Of a DNA stretch of 14,809 nt, positions 1 through 7,231 are shown piece after piece. This stretch comes from Campylobacterales bacterium. GTDB lineage: Bacteria > Campylobacterota > Campylobacteria > Campylobacterales > JALSKU01. The notes under the pieces were generated by a model that worked only from the letters and a program-made list of their open reading frames with translations, was not told where the DNA came from and searched no databases. A program made the position numbers and the translations under genes. Location of the stretch: contig JALVWW010000082.1 of NCBI GenBank assembly GCA_027023175.1, forward strand, positions 1 through 14,809, in the 5' to 3' direction. The stretch's first letter is position 1, and every line of letters starts with the position of its first letter.

Positions 1-428
1 GTTAAAATCATCTCTTGATGTATAATATTTTGTAAAATTTTTGCTTTTTTTGAAATAGATTTTATAATTTCCATGGAAAAGTTAGGGTTCTTGAGTATAT
101 TGTCACTAAGCTTTTCATAATCAACTTTTAAAACTTTTGAAGTTATTACAGCTTCTGCGGTAGCTGGAAAAGGAAAATTTTCAAAATTTGCCAATTCACC
201 GATAAGTGTTATAGGAGTAAATTGATATAAAAATAATTGATGTCCTTTCGCATCTGTTTTATACAGCTTTACAATGCCTTCTAAAATGATATGAAGATAC
301 TTAGGCTTATCTCCCTCGTAAAAAAGAATATCATTAGCATTTAAACTTGTAATAGTAGAAATCTTTTCAATCTTTTTTATATTTTCTTTACTAAGGCTAT
401 TAAAAAGTGCTATCTCTTTCAGGTACAT
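1..428 (-). CDS. Crp/Fnr-family transcriptional regulator, partial (C-terminus beyond left edge)
   Basis: The window holds the first 142 residues, beginning MYLKEIALFNSLSKENI and running off the left edge before any helix-turn-helix. What is visible is the cyclic-nucleotide-binding-like beta-barrel (about residues 20-115) and the start of the long dimerisation helix. The core aligns without gaps to the regulator just upstream (PKYLHIILEG against PKYLFLLLDG, FPFPATAEA against MPYPITAEC), so the pair looks like a tandem duplication. The segment IGELANFENFPFPATAE sits where Crp has GE...RS, and it lacks the arginine that contacts the cAMP phosphate. The ATG overlaps the preceding TAA by one base (TAATG), which suggests translational coupling and a shared transcript. 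The effector is unknown. The DNA-binding domain is inferred from the family and is not seen. Confidence 0.85.
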   Translation of the reverse strand, partial: MYLKEIALFNSLSKENIKKIEKISTITSLNANDILFYEGDKPKYLHIILEGIVKLYKTDAKGHQLFLYQFTPITLIGELANFENFPFPATAEAVITSKVLKVDYEKLSDNILKNPNFSMEIIKSISKKAKILQNIIHQEMIL

Positions 429-1066
429 TATTCACTCATTTCTATAAGTTTATCTTTGTCGATTATGGTTATATTGCGCCTGTCGTCAATATCTATATAG
501 TTTTTTCTTTTAAAATCATTTATTACTCTTGATAAAGTTTCAGGTGTCATATTGAGCCTTTTTGAGATATCAGTATATGTGGCGCCGTTAAAATCCTCTA
601 TATTGCTGAGAATAAATCTTGCAACTCTTTCTTTTGTTGTTAAAAAACTACTGTCTATTACTTGCATCAAAGCTATGATTCTTTTATATAGTGAATTTAC
701 CAACTCTTTGCAAAAAAACAACTCTTTGCAAAAATTGATACCGGCTTTTTTGTAATCAATTTTTAATATTTTACATTTTGTCGCACATTCTGCAGTTATG
801 GGGTAAGGCATATTGTAAAATACTGCAACTTCACCTAAAAAATCTACTGCTTCAACGGCGTGAATATGCAATTGTTTACCCTTTGAATTGGTTTTATATA
901 CATTGACTCTTCCATCCAAAAGCAAAAAAAGATACTTTGGTTCATCTTGTTCGTAATAAACGATATCACCTGGTTGATACTCAGCCAGTGTAGAATTACT
1001 GTTGATGATATCAATATGAGCATCATCAAACTTTTTAAAAAAAGATATTTTTTTTAACCCAATCAT
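428..1066 (-). CDS. Crp/Fnr-family transcriptional regulator
   Basis: A complete 212-aa protein of normal family length. Residues about 20-110 form the cNMP-binding-like barrel (PGDIVYYEQDEPKYLFLLLDG, then FLGEVAVFYNMPYPITAE). Residues 142-153 (LTTKERVARFIL) begin the DNA-binding domain. Residues 163-191 are a clear winged-helix HTH with recognition helix MTPETLSRVINDF. The Arg/Ser pair that binds the cAMP phosphate in Crp is replaced by P-I/T. There is no N-terminal cysteine cluster of the Fnr type, although cysteines occur at 94, 98, 113 and 119. The start is supported by AGGAGAAG just upstream of ATG. It is the first gene of a two-regulator operon and is divergent from yggT. The ligand and regulon cannot be told from sequence. 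Epsilonproteobacterial relatives often act in respiration or redox control, which is an inference here. Confidence 0.93.
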   Translation of the reverse strand: MIGLKKISFFKKFDDAHIDIINSNSTLAEYQPGDIVYYEQDEPKYLFLLLDGRVNVYKTNSKGKQLHIHAVEAVDFLGEVAVFYNMPYPITAECATKCKILKIDYKKAGINFCKELFFCKELVNSLYKRIIALMQVIDSSFLTTKERVARFILSNIEDFNGATYTDISKRLNMTPETLSRVINDFKRKNYIDIDDRRNITIIDKDKLIEMSE

Positions 1067-1073
1067 ACTTCTC

Positions 1074-1085
1074 CTATCGTGATAG
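1074..1085. promoter_or_regulatory. Short palindrome in the regulator/yggT divergent intergenic region
   Basis: CTATC-GT-GATAG is a perfect 5-bp inverted repeat with a two-base centre. It lies just upstream of the first Crp-like gene, abutting its Shine-Dalgarno, and about 15 bp before the yggT -10 element. It does not match the Crp (TGTGA/TCACA) or Fnr (TTGAT/ATCAA) half-sites. It could be an autoregulatory operator or a chance repeat. Confidence 0.25.
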
Positions 1086-1100
1086 TGTTACTTTATTGTA

Positions 1101-1106
1101 TATAAT
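1101..1106 (+). promoter_or_regulatory. Probable sigma-70 -10 box for yggT-slt
   Basis: A perfect TATAAT follows TTGTA in the divergent intergenic region. No good -35 is visible, which is usual for Campylobacterota housekeeping promoters. Transcription would start near 1113 and leave a leader of about 78 nt before the yggT TTG start. A second weaker -10-like TAAAAT lies at 1153-1158. Confidence 0.5.
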
Positions 1107-1190
1107 CTTTGCTTAATTTCTAATCAGTTGGAAAAATTAAGAGATTATAGGATAAAATACAAGTTTAAAAATAATAACAAGGAGATTAAA

Positions 1191-1463
1191 TTGGTATTTA
1201 TAGTTACTGTTATACAAATGTTGCAAATGGTTATAAATCTATATATATGGGTTGTTATCATTGCCGCACTGATTAGTTGGGTAAGACCTGATCCGTACAA
1301 TCCGATAGTTCAGACTCTCTACAGACTGACTGAGCCGGTATATGCATATATAAGAAGATATATACCTACCGTTATAGGAGGAATTGATTTGGCTCCTTTG
1401 ATAGTAATATTTGGTTTGCAATTTATAGAACTTTTGCTTTCAAACCTACTTCGATCAATGTAA
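1191..1463 (+). CDS. yggT: YggT family membrane protein
   Basis: A 90-aa protein starting at TTG 1191, preceded by AAGGAG (1179-1184) at six-base spacing. The frame stays open upstream to a TTG at 1128, but that stretch (EKLRDYRIKYKFKNNN) is lysine/asparagine rich, has no Shine-Dalgarno, and is probably leader RNA. The product has two membrane segments (about residues 2-24 and 65-86). Between them is the YggT signature region with ISWVRPDPYNPIVQTLYRLTEP and a following IRRYIP...IDLAPL stretch. The family is a small integral membrane protein often found near cell-envelope or division genes; its molecular role is not settled. It precedes slt by 32 bp and probably shares its transcript. Confidence 0.88.
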   Translation: MVFIVTVIQMLQMVINLYIWVVIIAALISWVRPDPYNPIVQTLYRLTEPVYAYIRRYIPTVIGGIDLAPLIVIFGLQFIELLLSNLLRSM

Positions 1464-1468
1464 GAGAA

Positions 1469-1496
1469 GGATTTAGGATTGAGGTTTTAGGGTTTA
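1469..1496 (+). repeat. Four degenerate 7-nt repeats leading into the slt start codon
   Basis: Units are GGATTTA, GGATTGA, GGTTTTA and GGGTTTA. The final A of the last unit is the A of the slt ATG. The array fills almost the whole yggT-slt gap and also supplies the only Shine-Dalgarno-like purines (TAGGG). Compare the 7-nt arrays at 5048-5075 and 13860-13901. Confidence 0.6.
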
Positions 1497-3145
1497 TGAT
1501 TTTGAACAAGAATAAAATAATAGATAAAAGAACTATAATTTACAAATCACGAGTCACGACTATTGTGCTATTGCCTTTTCTTGTATTGAGTACTCTTTTT
1601 TCAAAAGAGATTACACTGGAGTTTTTAAATTCAAAACCCAAAAGTATATATAAAGACTATTATATCTGGAGATATTTAGATCAAAATATCAGCTCAAAAA
1701 CCGCTTTGAAACTTTTAGGGGATACAAAAAGAGTAAATAGAAAAATTTTTATAAAATTTGCTAAAAAAATAGATGATAAAAGTTACAAAAAAATTCTAAA
1801 ATGTTACAAAATGAAACCAATAGAGTTTCTAAATAGTGATGCTGATTGTATAAAGATAGGTTTTAGTAGTTATGATGCAACAAAACTCTCTTCAAAAGAG
1901 TTGGGATTGATTGATAAAAAAATTACAAAAAAATATCCCGAACTTCACAATGTTTATCAAATTTTACTAAGCGGCAAACCTTTCAAGCAACTCATAAAGA
2001 GCGACAAAGATACATTTTTCAATACTTTTAACAAAGTAGGTTCACTATACAGAGAAAAATATTTCAACTCTCTTTTGAATAAAAACTTTTTACAAAAAAT
2101 AATAAGCGACAAAAGGTTTAACCAAACAGTAAAACTTGTAACAACAGATGCGAAACTTGACAAGCTTCAGTACTCGCTTCTTGATATAAACAGCTCAAGC
2201 CTAAGTGCAAAAACCAATTTTTTCCTCTTTTTAAATGCTGTCAAAAAAAACAAAAAAGAGTTGGCAAAAAAGTATCTTTATCTTGCCGGGAAGAAGTTTT
2301 ATTTCAGGTTTGACAAGGATAAGGTTCTGTTTTGGAAATATCTTGTTTATAGAGACTCGGACTCACTATATAAGCTTACAAAAAGTTTTGATATCAATAT
2401 TTATTCCTTGTATGCTTTCGAAAAACTAGGAATTAAGCCATCAAATATAAAAGTTCTCAAAGAGTGCAAACATACAAAACCCAATATAGATATAACAAAA
2501 CCCTTTAAATGGTTGCAAATACTTGGCAAACTAAATAGCAAAGATACAAACTTGAGTAAATTTGCAAAAAAATTTAACAGTTGCGATGAGATTCCTATCA
2601 AATCATTTGCTCTTGAAAGAAGTAATTATAAAAACTATAATTATTTTATATTACCCTATTACAAATACCTTAGATTTTATACAAAAGATAAGCAGGCACT
2701 TTTACTTGCCATAGCAAGACAGGAGAGTCGTTTTATCCCATCTTCCATCTCTTCATCATATGCTCTTGGACTAATGCAGTTTATGCCATTTTTGGCAAAA
2801 GCAATAGCAAAACAAAAAAAGATAGAAAATTTTGACCTAGACAGTATGTTTCAGCCTAAAGTTGCTTACAGCTTTGCTTACAATCATTTAAACTATCTTA
2901 AAAAAAAGCTGAAATACCCTCTTTTTATAGCTTATGCGTATAACGGAGGTATAGGTTTTACAAAAAGAATGCTAAAAAACGGTTTGTTTAAGAAAGGTAC
3001 TTATGAGCCATATTTGAGCATGGAACTTGTTCCATATGGTGAAAGCAGACGCTATGCAAAAAAAGTTTTAGCAAATTATATCATATACAAAAATATTTTA
3101 GGAGAAAAAGTTAGCATCAGAACTCTTTTGAAAAAATTAAATTGA
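1496..3145 (+). CDS. slt: Soluble lytic murein transglycosylase (Slt70-like)
   Basis: A 549-aa periplasmic enzyme that would cleave the MurNAc-GlcNAc bond of peptidoglycan to give 1,6-anhydro products. Residues about 20-36 (VTTIVLLPFLVLSTLFS) form a signal sequence after an unusually long, basic 19-residue n-region. Residues about 40-380 are lysine-rich and helical, as expected for the Slt superhelical U/L domains. The catalytic SLT domain spans about 395-530, with the general-acid glutamate E410 in ARQESRF, then ALGLMQFMP (423-431) and AYNGG (481-485; the usual motif is AYNAG). PYGESRRYAKKVL near the C-terminus is also typical. The ATG at 1496 is only three bases from TAGGG. A TTG at 1502 would be better spaced, so the exact start is uncertain. 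Its 3' end overlaps the convergent lipoprotein gene by 29 bp. Confidence 0.93.
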   Translation: MILNKNKIIDKRTIIYKSRVTTIVLLPFLVLSTLFSKEITLEFLNSKPKSIYKDYYIWRYLDQNISSKTALKLLGDTKRVNRKIFIKFAKKIDDKSYKKILKCYKMKPIEFLNSDADCIKIGFSSYDATKLSSKELGLIDKKITKKYPELHNVYQILLSGKPFKQLIKSDKDTFFNTFNKVGSLYREKYFNSLLNKNFLQKIISDKRFNQTVKLVTTDAKLDKLQYSLLDINSSSLSAKTNFFLFLNAVKKNKKELAKKYLYLAGKKFYFRFDKDKVLFWKYLVYRDSDSLYKLTKSFDINIYSLYAFEKLGIKPSNIKVLKECKHTKPNIDITKPFKWLQILGKLNSKDTNLSKFAKKFNSCDEIPIKSFALERSNYKNYNYFILPYYKYLRFYTKDKQALLLAIARQESRFIPSSISSSYALGLMQFMPFLAKAIAKQKKIENFDLDSMFQPKVAYSFAYNHLNYLKKKLKYPLFIAYAYNGGIGFTKRMLKNGLFKKGTYEPYLSMELVPYGESRRYAKKVLANYIIYKNILGEKVSIRTLLKKLN

Positions 3146-3605
3146 CTTTACTATGTTGCTCATTTTCAAAAGTAAGTTTTAAAGTTTTTGTTTTTTGTTT
3201 TGGAAATTTCAAAAGATAATATTCACTCCATCTGTTTTTGATGGGAATGAGTTTTAGTATTTTGCTTTTTTTGTCAAGTATCTCTATATCATCCACAAAA
3301 ACAGTACCATTTAGCCTGATTTGATAAAAAGGGTTGTTATTTTCTTTTGAATTGTCATTTTGCTTGCTAAGATAGATGCTTACAAGAAAATTCTCTTTAG
3401 AGTCATCTATTTCTGATGTCTTTATGGGATTTAGATAGGTCGCAAGTATAAAAATTTTGCTATTGTGGTTTACAAGTTCGCCTTTTGCGGTATTTACCAT
3501 GCTGAGCTCATGAACTCTTTGTCCGTCAAGTTTATCAATAGTAATATTTTTTGAGCACCCAAGTATAAAAAAAAGTATTATAAAAAATGGAAAAATTTTC
3601 AACAT
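3117..3605 (-). CDS. Putative lipoprotein of unknown function
   Basis: A 162-aa protein if started at ATG 3605. It begins MLKIFPFFIILFFILGC, a short basic n-region plus a hydrophobic core ending in lipobox ILGC with C17 as the acylation site. An upstream TTG at 3644 keeps the frame open for 13 more residues (IYFKKIKSKSS), but it has no Shine-Dalgarno and would give a poorer signal peptide. Neither start has a strong ribosome site. The mature part is mostly beta-prone (FYQIRLNGTVFVDDIEI, YYLLKFPKQKTKTLKLTF), compatible with a small envelope beta-sandwich. I recognise no catalytic motif. Transcription is convergent with slt (tails overlap by 29 bp) and divergent from mobB. From memory, Campylobacter has a similar opposite-strand lipoprotein between slt and mobB. 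Confidence 0.8.
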   Translation of the reverse strand: MLKIFPFFIILFFILGCSKNITIDKLDGQRVHELSMVNTAKGELVNHNSKIFILATYLNPIKTSEIDDSKENFLVSIYLSKQNDNSKENNNPFYQIRLNGTVFVDDIEILDKKSKILKLIPIKNRWSEYYLLKFPKQKTKTLKLTFENEQHSKVNLIFSKEF

Positions 3606-3685
3606 TATAGAACTTTTAGATTTAATTTTTTTAAAGTATATCAAAAAATGATAATAATTTTATTAAATAATAAAAACAATTGTTG

Positions 3686-3691
3686 TAAAAT
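3686..3691 (+). promoter_or_regulatory. Possible -10 box for the mobB-fbp-metG operon
   Basis: TAAAAT lies within TTGTTGTAAAATACTC, about 29 bp before the mobB start, in the very AT-rich region divergent from the lipoprotein gene. The match is modest and no -35 is evident. A promoter is expected here because mobB is the first gene on the plus strand after an opposite-strand gene. Confidence 0.35.
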
Positions 3692-3719
3692 ACTCAATCT
3701 TTATTTATAAAGGAAAACT

Positions 3720-4217
3720 GTGCAAAAAATTTCTGTCGCATTTACAGGTCCTTCAAACAGTGGAAAAACAACTGCAATAGTAAAAATTGCCGAAAAATTA
3801 ACTAAAAAATACAAAGTAGCTATTATCAAAAATGACCCAGGTGACAAGGCAAGATTTGATGTCAAAGGAAAAGACAGCTGGAAATTTGCCCAAACAGGAG
3901 CTAATGTGGCGGTTGTTTCACCTACTAGAACAACTCTTTTTCTACAGGAAAAAAGGGAGATAAAAGATGTTGCAAAACTTTTTGGTGAGTATGATATACT
4001 GATAGTAGAAGGGTTAAAATATCTTGATTTGCCAAGAATCGGAATATTTAGAAATAAGTTGGACGAGAGTTATTTTCCATATATAAAAGCTATCGCCTGT
4101 GATAATTCGATCGATCTTTCTAAGTACAAACTTCCAAAAGATATGGAAATTTTGGAGTTGAATGATATAGATGGATTGATTGAATGGATATTTAAAAACG
4201 GAGTAAAAAATGATTGA
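3720..4217 (+). CDS. mobB: Molybdopterin-guanine dinucleotide biosynthesis adapter protein MobB
   Basis: A 165-aa P-loop GTP-binding protein, normal length for MobB. It starts at GTG 3720, five bases after AAGGAA. Walker A is GPSNSGKTT (residues 10-18). It is followed by KYKVAIIKNDPGDKARFDVKGKDSW, where MobB proteins usually carry a His/Asp-rich loop, then the Walker B-like strand DILIVEGLKY. MobB is thought to assist MobA in attaching GMP to molybdopterin for MGD-containing oxidoreductases such as nitrate reductase, formate dehydrogenase and polysulfide reductase, so such enzymes are expected elsewhere in this genome. It is first in a tightly packed operon and its last 8 bp overlap fbp. That partnership is probably a conserved genomic arrangement rather than a functional link. 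Confidence 0.92.
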   Translation: MQKISVAFTGPSNSGKTTAIVKIAEKLTKKYKVAIIKNDPGDKARFDVKGKDSWKFAQTGANVAVVSPTRTTLFLQEKREIKDVAKLFGEYDILIVEGLKYLDLPRIGIFRNKLDESYFPYIKAIACDNSIDLSKYKLPKDMEILELNDIDGLIEWIFKNGVKND

Positions 4218-5064
4218 AGTTATTGAAGCCGTAGAAAAGATAGCCTTAAGGATAAGAGATGCTTTTATAAGCGAAGATGTACTTTACAGTCACAGTATAA
4301 ATGCCACAGGTGATGTACAACTTAAACTCGATATTAAAAGCGATCTTATAGTCGAAGAAGAACTGAGTAAAGTTTTTACGCTAAAAGAGATAATTAGTGA
4401 AGAAAAAGAAAAAATTCTTGAAGTAAATCCAAACGGCAAATACACCATAGCTTATGACCCGCTTGACGGTTCAAGCCTTGCCGATGTAAACCTAAGTGTC
4501 GGTTCAATTTTTGGAATATACGAAGGGGGCTTGAGCGGAAAGCATTTAAAAGCCGCCATTTATGTTATATATGGTCCAAGAGTAGAATTGGTCGTAGCTA
4601 GAGAAAATGTAGAAATATATAAACTTAAACTTAATAACAAATTTCATTTTTTAAAAGAACTTCATTTAAAAAATAAAGGCAAGCTAAATGCTCCTGGCGG
4701 TACTCAGCAGTACTGGGCAAGTTACCACAAAGAGATGATAGACAGTTTTTTTAAAGAGGGCTACAGACTTAGATATTCAGGAGGAATGGTACCGGATCTT
4801 CACCATATACTTTTAAAAGGCGGGGGTATATTTTCATACCCCGGAACTGATGATAAACCAAATGGAAAGCTTAGGATGCTTTTTGAAGTTTTCCCTTTTG
4901 CCTATATTTATGAAAAAGCCGGCGGTTACGCAATAGACGGTAAAAACAGAATACTGGACTTGACTCCAAAGCATATACATGATACGACTCCTTGTTTTTT
5001 TGGCTCAAAATATGAGATAGATAAAGTCAAGGAAGTTTATGGCAAAAGGATGAAGGTTGAATGA
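4210..5064 (+). CDS. fbp: Class I fructose-1,6-bisphosphatase
   Basis: A 284-aa cytosolic enzyme hydrolysing fructose 1,6-bisphosphate to fructose 6-phosphate in gluconeogenesis. It is somewhat shorter than the roughly 330-aa enterobacterial enzyme, mainly at the N-terminus. Metal and catalytic signatures are intact: SEE at 63-65, DPLDGSS at 83-89, and GKLRMLFEVFPFAYIYEKAGG with the metal-ligand glutamate near the C-terminus. YSGGMVPDLHHIL forms part of the sugar-phosphate site. The ATG lies inside the end of mobB (8-bp overlap), so translation is probably coupled. The 3' end overlaps the next gene by another 8 bp within a 7-nt periodic stretch. In autotrophic Campylobacterota that fix CO2 by the reductive TCA cycle this enzyme makes hexose phosphates; that lifestyle is inferred. 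Confidence 0.95.
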   Translation: MIEVIEAVEKIALRIRDAFISEDVLYSHSINATGDVQLKLDIKSDLIVEEELSKVFTLKEIISEEKEKILEVNPNGKYTIAYDPLDGSSLADVNLSVGSIFGIYEGGLSGKHLKAAIYVIYGPRVELVVARENVEIYKLKLNNKFHFLKELHLKNKGKLNAPGGTQQYWASYHKEMIDSFFKEGYRLRYSGGMVPDLHHILLKGGGIFSYPGTDDKPNGKLRMLFEVFPFAYIYEKAGGYAIDGKNRILDLTPKHIHDTTPCFFGSKYEIDKVKEVYGKRMKVE

Positions 5065-5075
5065 TGAAGGGAAAA
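5048..5075 (+). repeat. Degenerate 7-nt periodicity across the fbp stop and the next start
   Basis: Consecutive heptads read GGATGAA, GGTTGAA, TGATGAA and GGGAAAA. They cover the last codons of fbp, the TTG start of the small Cys protein and its first codons. The first unit contains the Shine-Dalgarno for that TTG. The periodicity could also arise from constrained coding (RMKVE* / MNDEGK), so it is weaker evidence than the non-coding arrays. Confidence 0.35.
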
Positions 5076-5278
5076 GAGAGAAGGATAACGAAGAGTTAGA
5101 TGAATATGAGATAAAGTTGCAAAATGCTACCAATGAGCTTAAAATTTGTCAAAAAGAAAAAAATATAGATAGTTGCCTAAAATGTGATAAAATAATAGGC
5201 TGCACGATAAGAAATAAATATGTACATGCCGTATATGACAGTATGAGCAAAGGTCAAAGCGGCGGATTTGAATTTTAA
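5057..5278 (+). CDS. Small conserved Cys-containing protein
   Basis: A 73-aa protein starting at TTG 5057, six bases after AAGGA (5046-5050). No other in-frame start would keep the body of the protein. The first 35 residues are highly charged and probably helical. The second half has four cysteines spaced C31-x8-C40-x2-C43-x5-C49, followed by IRNKYVHAVYDSMSKGQSGGFEF. The Cys spacing would suit a small metal site or a redox pair, but that is unproven. The C-terminal KGQ-GGFEF tail resembles one I recall from Campylobacterota proteins at the same fbp-metG position. The function is unknown. It overlaps fbp by 8 bp and lies 9 bp before metG, so it belongs to the same operon. Confidence 0.8.
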   Translation: MNDEGKREKDNEELDEYEIKLQNATNELKICQKEKNIDSCLKCDKIIGCTIRNKYVHAVYDSMSKGQSGGFEF

Positions 5279-5287
5279 AGGATAAAA

Positions 5288-7231
5288 ATGGATAACAAAT
5301 GTAAAAGAGCTTATATAACTACCCCTATATATTATGTCAATGATATTCCTCATATAGGACATGCCTATACCACTATCATCTGCGATACATTGGCTAGATA
5401 TTCAAGACTTATTGGACTTGAAACATTTTTTCTAACAGGTACCGATGAACATGGGCAAAAGATAGAAGAAGCTGCTAAAAAAAGAGGTAAAAGTGCACAG
5501 CAGTATGCTGATGAGATAAGTGGATATTTTAAAAATTTGTGGGATGAATTTGAAATAAGTTATGATAAGTTTATAAGAACAACCGATAAAGAGCATATGA
5601 AGGGTGTTCAAAAAGCATTTGAAGTAATGTATGAAAAAGGTGATATCTATAAAGATATGTATGAAGGACACTACTGTGTAAGCTGTGAATCATTTTTTAC
5701 CAAAAATCAACTCATCGATAATGAATACTGCCCTGATTGTGGAAAACCGACAAATATAGTTAAAGAAGAGAGCTATTTTTTTAAACTTTCCAAATATGAA
5801 AAGAAGTTGCTTGAGTGGTATAATGACGAAGAAAACTGTGTCTTACCAAAAGGCAAAAAAAATGAAGTAATAAGCTTTGTTGAGCAAGGGCTTAAAGACC
5901 TCTCTGTAACAAGAACAAGTTTTGACTGGGGCGTAAAACTTCCTAAAAGTATAAATGACCCAAAACATGTGATGTATGTATGGCTTGATGCACTTTTAAA
6001 CTATATAACGGCTCTTGGGTATGGAAGTGATGAAAAATTGATGAAGTTTTGGCCGGCTACAGTTCATGTTGTCGGTAAAGATATACTAAGATTTCATGCT
6101 ATTTACTGGCCGGCATTTTTGATGAGCCTTGATTTGCCACTTCCAAAGCATGTTGCTGCTCACGGATGGTGGACAAGAAACGGTGAAAAGATGAGCAAAT
6201 CAAAAGGAAATGTCGTCAATCCTCGTGATGTGTCCAATGCCTACGGGTTGGAAAATTTTAGATATTTCATGCTCAGAGAAGTACCTTTTGGGCAAGATGG
6301 TGACTTTTCACAAAAAGCTTTGATGGATAGAATCAATTCTGACCTGGGAAATGATTTGGGTAATTTGCTAAACAGAGTTTTGGGAATGAGCGGCAAATAT
6401 TTTGATATGAAAATTGACTCGAAAAATGTAGAAAAATATCATAAAAAAGAGTTAGATGCCGCAAAAGAGATTATTGATGGTTTGCAAAGTTATATATTTG
6501 ATATGCAGCTAAACAGATACCTTGAAGGGTTGTGGAAAATTTTGACTATCGCAAACCAATCCATTGCCATATATGAACCCTGGAAAATGATGAAAGAAGA
6601 AAGAGAAGACGAAGCTATGGCGCTTGTGGCACTCATTGCCAATCTTTTGGTAAAAGTAACAATTTTACTTCATCCTGTGATGCCCAAAAATACTCAAAAA
6701 ATAGCCGGTGTTTTCGGTATAGATATAGATACCAAGAGTTATGAAAAATATATATACAATTTTGAACTTATTCAAAGTGCAAAGCTTACCAAAATCCCTC
6801 CTCTTTTCCCTAAAATTGAAAAAATGCTTATGCCTTCACCCGAACCTACTACAAATAAAGAGGTAAAAACCGAAAAAAATGAAAAAATAAAAACAGAAGA
6901 TATCGGTATCATAACCATAGAGCAATTTTTTCAAACAAAACTAAAAATAGGAACAATTTTAGAGGCTGAAGATATCGAAGGAAGTGATAGGCTTTTAAAA
7001 CTCCAGGTTGATTTGGGCGAAGAAAAACCCAGACAAATAGTTGCCGGAATAAAAGCATACTACAAACCTGAAGAGTTGGTCAATACCCAGATATGTGTTG
7101 TATCCAATTTAAAACCCGCTAAAATATTTGGTCATAAAAGTGAAGGGATGCTGCTTGCGGCAAAAGATAAAAACTCTCTCTCTTTAATGAGACCTCAAAG
7201 CAAAGTTGCCAACGGTTCATCAGTTGGATGA
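5288..7231 (+). CDS. metG: Methionyl-tRNA synthetase
   Basis: A 647-aa class I aminoacyl-tRNA synthetase charging tRNA-Met and initiator tRNA. It has HIGH at residues 22-25, KMSKS at 301-305, and one zinc knuckle, C130-x2-C133 with C148-x2-C151. The anticodon-binding helical bundle follows (WLDAL and HVVGKDI motifs precede KMSKS; EPWKMMK lies in the bundle). A charged linker (KEVKTEKNEKIKTED) leads to a C-terminal Trbp111/EMAP-like OB-fold (about 535-640: KLKIGTILEAEDIEGSDRLLKLQVDLG and PAKIFGHKSEGMLLAA), which binds tRNA and dimerises. The ATG follows AAAGGA at good spacing. The stop codon overlaps the next start as ATGA, so the downstream unknown gene is probably translationally coupled. 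Confidence 0.97.
   Translation: MDNKCKRAYITTPIYYVNDIPHIGHAYTTIICDTLARYSRLIGLETFFLTGTDEHGQKIEEAAKKRGKSAQQYADEISGYFKNLWDEFEISYDKFIRTTDKEHMKGVQKAFEVMYEKGDIYKDMYEGHYCVSCESFFTKNQLIDNEYCPDCGKPTNIVKEESYFFKLSKYEKKLLEWYNDEENCVLPKGKKNEVISFVEQGLKDLSVTRTSFDWGVKLPKSINDPKHVMYVWLDALLNYITALGYGSDEKLMKFWPATVHVVGKDILRFHAIYWPAFLMSLDLPLPKHVAAHGWWTRNGEKMSKSKGNVVNPRDVSNAYGLENFRYFMLREVPFGQDGDFSQKALMDRINSDLGNDLGNLLNRVLGMSGKYFDMKIDSKNVEKYHKKELDAAKEIIDGLQSYIFDMQLNRYLEGLWKILTIANQSIAIYEPWKMMKEEREDEAMALVALIANLLVKVTILLHPVMPKNTQKIAGVFGIDIDTKSYEKYIYNFELIQSAKLTKIPPLFPKIEKMLMPSPEPTTNKEVKTEKNEKIKTEDIGIITIEQFFQTKLKIGTILEAEDIEGSDRLLKLQVDLGEEKPRQIVAGIKAYYKPEELVNTQICVVSNLKPAKIFGHKSEGMLLAAKDKNSLSLMRPQSKVANGSSVG

Noticed and set aside
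701..736. An 18-bp tandem repeat (16 bases identical) inside the first Crp-like gene, giving NFCKEL-FFCKEL
   Set aside because: The neighbouring paralog aligns through this region with no gap, so the repeat does not add residues. It is probably coincidence or old sequence, not a recent duplication.
1128..1190. N-terminal extension of yggT from TTG 1128
   Set aside because: No Shine-Dalgarno, composition unlike a signal or membrane segment, and a well-placed AAGGAG in front of TTG 1191.
3606..3644. Upstream TTG start of the lipoprotein gene
   Set aside because: It would put 13 polar residues before a complete lipoprotein signal peptide.
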